A stretch of 17,465 bases of DNA from Prevotella sp. UBA2755 (GTDB lineage Bacteria > Bacteroidota > Bacteroidia > Bacteroidales > Bacteroidaceae): positions 28,228 to 45,692 of the forward strand of contig DEJF01000030.1 of the NCBI GenBank assembly GCA_002353225.1, in the 5' to 3' direction. The notes under the pieces are model-generated. The model worked only from the letters and a program-made list of their open reading frames with translations. It was not told where the DNA came from and did not search any database. Shown in pieces: positions 8,878 through 14,781 of the stretch. The number at the start of each line of letters is the position of its first letter. Position 1 is the first letter of the stretch. The position numbers and the translations under genes are program-made.

Positions 8878-9684
8878 ATGAAAAATATTGAAATCATACC
8901 TACAGCAGGACTATGCAACCGCATGAGAGCACTTGCCTCAGGGGTGTTCCTTGCTCACAAATTGCATCTACCTGCTAAAATCTACTGGAACAACACTATA
9001 GGGTTAAAAGCAGACTTCTGCCAACTTTTTCAACCCATCAACCTCACAGATGTCGAACTCATCGAAAATAATCGGTGGGTATATCAAATTGAGTTCACTA
9101 AAGACTACCTGATGAGATGGCCTATCTTAAATTTACTCTATAAAGTCATCTATAATCATAGCATCTACACAAATGGCGACATCATTAACAGAATATCACG
9201 CCAAGAACATCGTAACCTTCTATTAATCTCTTGTTGTCCCATGTGCCAATGCTATAACATGAATGAGTTATTTGTCCCACTGCCAGACATACAAGAGCGG
9301 ATTAATCATATTACGAGTCTGTTTGGTGAGAAAACTATTGGCATACATATTAGACGCACAGACAACAAACAATCCATCCGACTCTCACCAGATAATGCTT
9401 TTGAAGAAAGAATAGCCAATGAAATCACCAAAGACCCTAAGGTGAAATTTTATTTGGCATCTGACGATGAAAACATAAAAAAACAGATTATTGAGAAATT
9501 TGATGCACCTGATCGGTTTATTTTCATTCAAGAAAAAACAGAAAGGAACAGTTTGGCAGGTATGAAAACTGCCGTTGTTGAACTGTTTTGCCTTTCCAAA
9601 ACAAAGAAAATCATCGGAAGTAACTATTCATCTTACTCCAATATTGCAGCAGAACTGGGAGACATTCCAATAGAATATGCATAA
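8878..9684 (+). CDS. fucosyltransferase-like glycosyltransferase (HxRRxD motif)
   Basis: Likely GT-B transferase related to the alpha-1,2/alpha-1,6-fucosyltransferase superfamily (GT11, GT23/NodZ, O-FucT). The 268 residues have an N-terminal PTAGLCNRMRALASG (8-22), which resembles the family's Gly-x-Gly-Asn-Arg/Gln loop. They also have the GDP-fucose-binding HxRRxD motif as GIHIRRTD (155-162), a FYLASDD strand-loop (191-197) and a C-terminal GSNYSSYSNIAAEL (247-260) matching the family's 'GS.fSsf' motif. It lies 12 nt after the GT2 gene and closes the plus-strand operon. It converges on the GH16 gene with a 19-nt gap and no clear terminator between. Fucose or another GDP-sugar as donor is an inference; no GDP-fucose synthesis genes occur in the window. 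Confidence 0.75.
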   Translation: MKNIEIIPTAGLCNRMRALASGVFLAHKLHLPAKIYWNNTIGLKADFCQLFQPINLTDVELIENNRWVYQIEFTKDYLMRWPILNLLYKVIYNHSIYTNGDIINRISRQEHRNLLLISCCPMCQCYNMNELFVPLPDIQERINHITSLFGEKTIGIHIRRTDNKQSIRLSPDNAFEERIANEITKDPKVKFYLASDDENIKKQIIEKFDAPDRFIFIQEKTERNSLAGMKTAVVELFCLSKTKKIIGSNYSSYSNIAAELGDIPIEYA

Positions 9685-9703
9685 TATCTATATGTCACGC
9701 AAC

Positions 9704-10522
9704 TTAAGGTTTGCGCTGATAAACACGTATCCAATCAAAGTGCGTCTCATATATCTGGTTAGTATTACCATAGTTACCATATTCGCCATTACCTACACTC
9801 TGGTTCAGGATTAAGTAGAAAGGAAAATCAAATGTCCATTGTCCTTTTTCCAGCAAAGACTTGTCTGTCGTCTTCTCAAAAAAGGCTACAGTCTTTCCGT
9901 CTATCTCCCACCTTACATCTTTCTCGGTCCATATAACACCATAAACATGCCACTTGGCAGCATTGACATCCGAACTTTTGAAGATATTTTTCTGCCCATG
10001 ATTCGCATGACTGTAAGTAAGCCGTGAATGGATAGCATGGGACGCACTCACTCTGTCGCCAAACGATTCTACGATATCAATCTCTCCATATTGGTCGAAA
10101 TGATTATTTTTGGCTAGCCACGCAGCAGGGAAATTTCCTTGTTTTCGGTTGGTCTTCATCCGTACCTCCACCTTGCCGTACTGAAACTCAAATTTACCTC
10201 GTGTATTAATAGCACCAGTAAGCATACGAGCCGTATCCTGTGGCTCTGACACGTTAGGAATCGCCTTACACACCAAAGAGCCATTCTTAATATACACAAC
10301 TTTTGGAGAATTACTGATCCACCTTGACCAAGTACCTTTATACCGATCATGGCGACTCCATTTCGTCGGATCCGGTTGACTCCCATTCTTCTGATTGAAC
10401 TCGTCACTAAACACTAACTTCCACTCTCTATCTTCCACATTCTGCCCTTTCGCGACAAATGTGTCAGAAGAGAACACCAGAAGCATCACTATAGAACAAA
10501 TTATTTTATTCATATACATCAT
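9704..10522 (-). CDS. secreted glycoside hydrolase family 16 endoglycanase
   Basis: Family 16 enzymes cut internal beta-glycosidic bonds in glucans and galactans. The 272-residue protein has a signal peptide (hydrophobic core about 7-20, cleavage likely near 24-27, no lipobox). The GH16 jelly-roll then begins at WKLVFSDEFN (34-43) and continues with GKFEFQYGKVEVRMK (109-123) and the catalytic motif GEIDIVE (146-152). There Glu147 is the expected nucleophile, Asp149 the helper and Glu152 the acid/base, so the site is intact. The C-terminal FDWIRVYQ is the usual final strand. No extra binding domain is attached. The start could also be Met4 (10513). It stands on the opposite strand within an exopolysaccharide locus with its own promoter, which suggests it trims or releases that polymer; substrate unknown. 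Confidence 0.92.
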   Translation of the reverse strand: MMYMNKIICSIVMLLVFSSDTFVAKGQNVEDREWKLVFSDEFNQKNGSQPDPTKWSRHDRYKGTWSRWISNSPKVVYIKNGSLVCKAIPNVSEPQDTARMLTGAINTRGKFEFQYGKVEVRMKTNRKQGNFPAAWLAKNNHFDQYGEIDIVESFGDRVSASHAIHSRLTYSHANHGQKNIFKSSDVNAAKWHVYGVIWTEKDVRWEIDGKTVAFFEKTTDKSLLEKGQWTFDFPFYLILNQSVGNGEYGNYGNTNQIYETHFDWIRVYQRKP

Positions 10523-10614
10523 CTCACCTACACTTATTTAAATAACTTATGCTACTGAGTGCGGGCAAACGATACTTTGTCATAAAATCTTTACTCATGC
10601 GTGATTTTACATGC

Positions 10615-10649
10615 CACTTCATATTTTACGCTTCATGTATTATGAAGTG
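10615..10649. promoter_or_regulatory. perfect 9-bp inverted repeat over the GH16 transcription start
   Basis: CACTTCATA (10615-10623) and TATGAAGTG (10641-10649) are exact inverted copies with a 17-nt spacer. The spacer holds a further CTTCAT (10631-10636) that can pair with ATGAAG (10642-10647). The right arm directly abuts the -7 box of the GH16 promoter, so the repeat covers about +1 to +30. It may be an operator or a hairpin at the start of the leader. Confidence 0.6.
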
Positions 10650-10682
10650 CAAAATTAATACATTTTTTGCTTATCATGCAAA
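10650..10682 (-). promoter_or_regulatory. GH16 promoter (TTTG-N21-TAATTTTG)
   Basis: On the minus strand, TTTG (10682-10679) and TAATTTTG (10657-10650) are 21 nt apart, a good Bacteroidetes promoter. Start near 10645 would give a leader of about 120 nt before the ATG at 10522. No better box is seen closer to the gene. Confidence 0.6.
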
Positions 10683-10932
10683 CATGCGACTGAAAATCAA
10701 AACAATCAATGGGTTATTTAACCTTTCTTCACCATCCACCCAAATTCTTGTCATCGATATCGTTTCACAACCTACCACTCAACTCCTCCTGTTCACCGTC
10801 ATAGTTAAGATTTCCTTAATTTCCTGCATTTCTTAAACCCACCGCTGATTATCAATAAGTTATGTGTATTTTTCTTACACTTAATCCTACACCTGACGTT
10901 GCATTGCCAAATAACAATCGGGAATAGCGATG
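10683..10932. other. non-coding stretch between GH16 and the second glycosyltransferase
   Basis: I see no credible gene here. The open frame at 10549-10836 has no family resemblance, no protein-like composition and overlaps the GH16 promoter. Only small palindromes stand out, such as GGTTATTTAACC at 10712-10723. The structured elements to the right are listed separately. Confidence 0.6.
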
Positions 10933-11041
10933 CCTCGGATACAGGATAGAGATACTTCGCATAAAGTATGCGTATTCATGGTACATGGTATACATATACC
11001 AAGTATGGGTCATTCGAAGTATCGGAACAGACTATCCGAGG
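10933..11041. repeat. 109-nt nested inverted repeat with internal hairpins
   Basis: Outer arms CCTCGGATA (10933-10941) and TATCCGAGG (11033-11041) pair exactly. After 9 unpaired nt on each side come inner arms GATACTTCG (10951-10959) and CGAAGTATC (11015-11023), also exact. Inside are a hairpin CGCATA-AAG-TATGCG (10958-10972) and a second, TGGTATA-CA-TATACCA (10986-11001). Taking the inner stem as 7 bp, all four stems can form together around a junction. No promoter box leads directly into it on either strand, so whether it works as RNA, as an operator cluster or as the remains of a mobile element is open. Confidence 0.8.
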
Positions 11042-11082
11042 TACCCGAACTAACAATACCTTGAACTCTGACAAGTCTTGGG

Positions 11083-11100
11083 ACTATCATGAATGATAGT
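11083..11100. promoter_or_regulatory. 18-bp perfect palindrome upstream of the second glycosyltransferase promoter
   Basis: ACTATCAT-GA-ATGATAGT has two exact 8-bp arms with a 2-bp centre. It ends 24 nt before the -33 box at 11125, a good place for an activator or repressor dimer. Confidence 0.55.
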
Positions 11101-11124
11101 TAATCGTAATATTATTCGGAACTA

Positions 11125-11156
11125 TTTGGGTATTTCAAATAAAAAGAGTACCTTTG
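11125..11156 (+). promoter_or_regulatory. promoter (TTTG-N20-TACCTTTG) of the glycosyltransferase/initiating transferase pair
   Basis: TTTG at 11125-11128 and TACCTTTG at 11149-11156 are 20 nt apart. The -7 box contains the in-frame TTG at 11154, which rules that codon out as a start. Transcription should begin near 11161, about 23 nt before the ATG at 11184. Confidence 0.8.
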
Positions 11157-11183
11157 CACCCGTCTAAATACCTACATCAGCAA

Positions 11184-11996
11184 ATGAGCCAAGAGTTAGT
11201 ATCCGTCATCATGCCCACCTACAATGCCAGCAGGTATCTTGCCGACAGCATTGAGAGTATACTGGGACAGACTTATACCAATCTGGAACTGCTCATTACT
11301 GATGATTGCTCTTCGGACGAGACAAAGCGCATCCTGCAACAGTTTTCCCAAAAAGACTCCCGTGTCAAGGTGGAGTACCTGAAGGAGAACTATGGTCCAG
11401 GTATTGCCCGTAACAAGTCTATCGAAAGGGCTCATGGACGCTATATAGCCTTCTGCGACTGTGATGACAAATGGTTTCCTGACAAACTGGAGAAACAAAT
11501 TAAGCACATGACCCGAAAAGACTGTGCTTTATGTAGCAGTTCCTATCTGATATGTGATGACAACAACCAGATAACAGGTATCAACATATCCCCTAAGCAT
11601 CTGACTTTAGGAATGATGAAACGGGACAATAAGATTGGTTGTCTGACTGCCATCTACGATATCAAGCGATTAGGTCATAAGTTCTATATGCCTGCCATCC
11701 GTAAGCGTCAGGACTGGGCTTTGTTCTTGAACATCCTGAAAGAATGCCAGATCTGTTTTTGTCTGACAGAGCCCCTCGCCTACTACCGCCAACGCGAGAA
11801 TTCCGTCTCCAGCAACAAATTGTCATTGATCAAATATAATGTCAATGTCTATGAAACGGTATTCGGATACTCAACCATCAAAGCATACCTGTACTTTTTC
11901 ACCAATTTCTTACCGACCTATTTTATAAAGGTATGGAAACGAAAAAGAGACAGTAAACGCTATCTCGCCAACATTAAAGAGAAAGACACACAATAA
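11184..11996 (+). CDS. glycosyltransferase family 2
   Basis: GT-A transferase for repeat-unit assembly, 270 residues from the ATG at 11184. A longer reading from TTG at 11154 is rejected because that codon lies inside the promoter -7 box. The opening LVSVIMPTYNASRYL (5-19) with QTYTNLELLITDDCSSDET is classic for the WcaA-like branch. GPGIARNKSIERAHGRYIAF (71-90) leads to the metal-binding DCDD (92-95). RQDWALFL (175-182) is the conserved 'DW' acceptor/base motif, and YYRQRENSVSSNK (200-212) closes the domain. The basic C-terminal tail may touch the membrane. It shares a promoter with the sugar-phosphate transferase 40 nt downstream. G+C looks higher than in the wzx-to-fucosyltransferase block. 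Confidence 0.92.
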   Translation: MSQELVSVIMPTYNASRYLADSIESILGQTYTNLELLITDDCSSDETKRILQQFSQKDSRVKVEYLKENYGPGIARNKSIERAHGRYIAFCDCDDKWFPDKLEKQIKHMTRKDCALCSSSYLICDDNNQITGINISPKHLTLGMMKRDNKIGCLTAIYDIKRLGHKFYMPAIRKRQDWALFLNILKECQICFCLTEPLAYYRQRENSVSSNKLSLIKYNVNVYETVFGYSTIKAYLYFFTNFLPTYFIKVWKRKRDSKRYLANIKEKDTQ

Positions 11997-12036
11997 ATAA
12001 ATAATCTATACGTTACTAATGTAAAATACATTGCTG

Positions 12037-12666
12037 ATGGAACATAACTACCCATATATTTTTGATGGAATGAATGCTTTTGAAAGGGAGGTCAAACGGT
12101 GGTTTGACTTTTTCGGAGCACTTCTATTGCTGATACTCACCTCACCCCTCTTCTTGGTCTGCTATTGGGTAATCAAGCGGGAAGACAAGAAGGGACCTGT
12201 CATCTATAAACAGGAACGTATCGGGCGTTTCGGGCGTCCTTTCACCATCTATAAGTTCCGCAGTATGATTGTCAATGCGGAGGAGAATGGACCAGCACTT
12301 TACCATGAGAAAGAGGATAAGAGACTGACTAACGCCGGTAAGTTCCTGAGGAGCCACCATTTAGACGAACTGCCCCAGTTATGGAACGTACTGAAAGGTG
12401 ACATGTCGTTTGTAGGACCACGCCCTGAGCGTAAATACTATATCGACCAGATCATGAAACAGGACTGTCGCTATAAGTACCTGTATCAGATTCGACCGGG
12501 TGTCACCTCCTACGCCACCCTTTACAACGGCTATACGGACACCATGGAGAAGATGCTCAAGAGACTGGAGATGGATCTTGAATACTTGCATAAACGTTCA
12601 TGGTGGGAGGACATCAAGATCATGGTTCTCACCGTCGTTCATGTAGCCACTGGCAAGAAATTCTAA
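12037..12666 (+). CDS. polyprenyl-phosphate sugar-phosphate transferase (short, PglC-like)
   Basis: Starts the repeat unit by moving a sugar phosphate from a UDP-sugar to undecaprenyl phosphate at the inner membrane. I use the ATG at 12037 (209 residues) rather than the TTG at 12031. The protein has one N-terminal re-entrant or membrane helix (about 24-46), then KQERIGRFGRPFTIYKFRSM (58-77). The catalytic HLDELPQLWNVLKGDMSFVG follows (108-127, with the Asp110-Glu111 dyad known from PglC), then PRPE (128-131) and RPGVTSYATLYNGY. It lacks the four extra helices of WcaJ/WbaP, so it is the minimal form. Its TAA overlaps the stop codon of the converging lipoprotein gene. Sugar identity not readable. 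Confidence 0.93.
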   Translation: MEHNYPYIFDGMNAFEREVKRWFDFFGALLLLILTSPLFLVCYWVIKREDKKGPVIYKQERIGRFGRPFTIYKFRSMIVNAEENGPALYHEKEDKRLTNAGKFLRSHHLDELPQLWNVLKGDMSFVGPRPERKYYIDQIMKQDCRYKYLYQIRPGVTSYATLYNGYTDTMEKMLKRLEMDLEYLHKRSWWEDIKIMVLTVVHVATGKKF

Positions 12667-13115
12667 TACTTCCGGAAGTGCAGGCGCAATGTCTTTGATT
12701 GTAATAACAGATCATCACTTGACAATTCCAACACCTTATATCCTTCCTCTAACTCATTGATACCAAATCTACTCAAAGACTCCACATCCTCAACAGGAAT
12801 ATCACCATGATCACGATCACTAAAATATGGGGAAGACAATTTTAACGAGTCTTTTGTGTGTTCAAAAGAAAAAATCACATCATCTTTCACATCACTTATG
12901 ACAGCAGATCTCACTTCCAGTATCTTGCCTTGAACATTCCACAGATATTGTAATTCACGCATATCTGTAACACCTCCTGTCTCAAGGGTGTCAACCATTC
13001 GCAAATACCACATCCCGTCTAAGTCTCCATTATTGGAACGCTCAAGGCTGCAAGCGGTCATAAGACCATAGAGCCCAATAAGATATATCAGATATTTTCT
13101 CATCTTCTTCTCCAT
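12663..13115 (-). CDS. small lipoprotein of unknown function, paired with wzi
   Basis: A 150-residue protein with a short hydrophobic signal (KYLIYLIGLYGLMTAC), where LMTAC is an acceptable lipobox, so it is probably a lipid-anchored periplasmic or outer-membrane protein. The mature part begins with an acidic, Asn/Asp-rich linker and 'DGMWYLRMVD', then alternates short strands, reminiscent of small lipocalin-like Bacteroidetes proteins (possibly the DUF4847 type; from memory, not verified). The start at 13115 overlaps wzi by 16 nt; Met5 at 13103 would form an exact ATGA overlap and a cleaner 18-residue signal, so it is an equally good start. Tight coupling to wzi suggests work at the surface in capsule assembly. 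The 3' end overlaps the opposing transferase gene by 4 nt. Confidence 0.8.
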   Translation of the reverse strand: MEKKMRKYLIYLIGLYGLMTACSLERSNNGDLDGMWYLRMVDTLETGGVTDMRELQYLWNVQGKILEVRSAVISDVKDDVIFSFEHTKDSLKLSSPYFSDRDHGDIPVEDVESLSRFGINELEEGYKVLELSSDDLLLQSKTLRLHFRKY

Positions 13116-14644
13116 TTCAATATTCCCGTTTTCGTCACAGTCAGTTGTATTCCATAGTTCTCACCATAAATTTTACCAGAATCCATTCCAAGACTTCCTT
13201 TCAACAGCCAGTTATGAGGTAACTCATAAGAGGCTTCAGCAAGAACGCAGAAACTTTTACGTGGGTCAATATAAGGACTATAATAGGTTCCCCATCCTTT
13301 CTGATAAGTGGCAAGCACCCGATAGTGCAGATCAGGCAGAGGATTACCGCTCAGACCTAAATGCCAAGCCCAGAAACGGTTATTTCTAATCTCTATCACT
13401 CCATCTTCATTATATAAAGGAGACAGATACAAGGGATTACCCATCACTTGTCCCCAATGCTGCCAGCCTGTAAAGATATGGTGGTTGTAATAATTATCAC
13501 GACCACTGATATGGGAACTGATATTCTGAGTATGATCGTGGTAAACAGGACCACTCTGATACTTGGTATAAATATACTCCAACACAATATTGTTCAACCA
13601 TGTTTTTTGCTTGAGTTTCAACTCTATGCCTAACATGATATCTTTTAATGAGTACAAGAAATACCGACGACTCTTTCTGGTGTTCCATTCCTCGCCACTT
13701 CCATAACCGTCATAATCCAAAAAGAACATTGAAGAATGATCCTCAAAGAAATGATCGGCGTACAATCCCAAATACCAAGTGTCATAATCAAAATTCAAGC
13801 GAATCAACCAACTGCCCAAATGATTACCGCCAACATTTTTATAGGCACCTGTCTCACCAGCCTCTCCTGTATCTGTCCCACTGAAGGTAAGAGCATGCCA
13901 GAATGCTTTCAGTCCTGATTCACTCTTTATTACTTCTCCATTAGCGAAAGAGGAACCTCCAAACTGAGATGCCATCTCAAGACCCAACTCCAAGGACACA
14001 GGCATGAACTTATAGTCATTACCAATTTTCAGATAACCTGCCTTGGAATGATAGAGCACTCCTTCCGTATACTTCGATTGCAGATGGGTAAAGTCTTTCT
14101 GCCACTTACTGTCGGTGTATTTTCCGTAGGCGATATGTCCCTTCAAACTTACCCAGCCGTTCGTACCGGGAATGTCCCAGTATTCAGGTAAGGCAAGACG
14201 AACCTGAGGCACAGGACGGGCATTGACACCTAATGTCTGGGCTCCCGTACTCAGTTCCTGGTTCTTCAATTCCATCGGGTATTCCTTGCTTCCTACCGAC
14301 AATACTCCCTTCAGCCAACGTCCTTCTACGTATGCCTGTTGGATGATTAGCCGACTGGTGTAATGACCGGCGACAGCCACGTCCAAGCCATAACCGATAC
14401 CCCACCGGCGACCATCATCTCTGCTCAGTGGACGACTTAATGCGCCACGCAGATAACCATTCGTCTTCTCCAACGAACTCAGTCCATACTTATTGGCATT
14501 AAGCCACAAAGGGGTATGGTCACCTGCCGACAAGGATGCCTGCATCTCCACCTTGTAGTCAAGACTGTCAAGCAAAGGACGACGGTCTTCTGCTTGTGCA
14601 TGCGTACCTATTATATATAATAAAAAAACTACTAAATATCTCAT
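13100..14644 (-). CDS. wzi: Wzi-family capsule assembly outer-membrane protein
   Basis: Outer-membrane beta-barrel that, in E. coli, binds capsule polymer at the cell surface; Bacteroidetes relatives (Cap_assemb_Wzi) are longer. The 514 residues begin with a signal peptide ending in HAQAED (about 15-20). Alternating aromatic/polar strands follow throughout. Family-type stretches are 'HTPLWLNANKYGLSSLEKTNGYLR' shortened here to residues 43-66, 'YIQQAYVEGRW'-like (about 99-110), 'TGWQHWGQVMGNPLYLSP' (about 397-414) and FWAWHLGLSGNPLPDLHYRV. The final residues KWRRR are unusual for a barrel end but continue into the overlap with the lipoprotein gene. Its -7 box lies only 8 nt before the ATG. Confidence 0.92.
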   Translation of the reverse strand: MRYLVVFLLYIIGTHAQAEDRRPLLDSLDYKVEMQASLSAGDHTPLWLNANKYGLSSLEKTNGYLRGALSRPLSRDDGRRWGIGYGLDVAVAGHYTSRLIIQQAYVEGRWLKGVLSVGSKEYPMELKNQELSTGAQTLGVNARPVPQVRLALPEYWDIPGTNGWVSLKGHIAYGKYTDSKWQKDFTHLQSKYTEGVLYHSKAGYLKIGNDYKFMPVSLELGLEMASQFGGSSFANGEVIKSESGLKAFWHALTFSGTDTGEAGETGAYKNVGGNHLGSWLIRLNFDYDTWYLGLYADHFFEDHSSMFFLDYDGYGSGEEWNTRKSRRYFLYSLKDIMLGIELKLKQKTWLNNIVLEYIYTKYQSGPVYHDHTQNISSHISGRDNYYNHHIFTGWQHWGQVMGNPLYLSPLYNEDGVIEIRNNRFWAWHLGLSGNPLPDLHYRVLATYQKGWGTYYSPYIDPRKSFCVLAEASYELPHNWLLKGSLGMDSGKIYGENYGIQLTVTKTGILKWRRR

Positions 14645-14652
14645 ATTGGATG

Positions 14653-14660
14653 CAAAGATA
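14653..14660 (-). promoter_or_regulatory. wzi promoter -7 box (TATCTTTG), near-leaderless
   Basis: Minus-strand TATCTTTG is followed by only CATCCAAT before the ATG at 14644, so transcription would start about 3-4 nt before the start codon. No TTTG is visible at -33; the repeat copy at 14669-14680 lies between the -7 box and the expected -33 region. Confidence 0.65.
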
Positions 14661-14668
14661 ATAATTTA

Positions 14669-14702
14669 TAGGGAAAATCCCCTACCCATTTAGGGAAAAT
14701 CC
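14669..14702. promoter_or_regulatory. two 12-bp direct repeats spaced 22 bp between divergent promoters
   Basis: TAGGGAAAATCC occurs exactly at 14669-14680 and 14691-14702, start to start 22 bp, about two helical turns. The second copy directly abuts the -33 TTTG of the plus-strand promoter; the first lies upstream of the wzi -7 box. This is the layout of a regulator binding two same-side sites. Confidence 0.65.
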
Positions 14703-14734
14703 TTTGTATACCCCTTTATTTCTTCCTAATTTTG
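14703..14734 (+). promoter_or_regulatory. promoter (TTTG-N20-TAATTTTG) of the Gly/His-rich secreted protein gene
   Basis: TTTG at 14703-14706 and TAATTTTG at 14727-14734 are 20 nt apart. The leader to the ATG at 14782 would be about 40 nt. Confidence 0.75.
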
Positions 14735-14781
14735 CAATGTGAAAAGGAAACTAATGTCGAACTTTTAAAAAAATTAGCGAT

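Noticed and set aside
10549..10836. Open frame of 95 codons in the intergenic region
   Set aside because: No family resemblance, no promoter or ribosome-binding context, and it overlaps the GH16 promoter and inverted repeat.
10933..11041. Invertible promoter of the kind that switches Bacteroides capsules
   Set aside because: The segment between the arms has no TAnnTTTG box on either strand and no recombinase gene is nearby; the arms are also very close together.
11154..11183. TTG start for the second GT2 glycosyltransferase
   Set aside because: The TTG is part of the TACCTTTG -7 box, so it cannot be in the message; the ATG at 11184 gives the normal family start.
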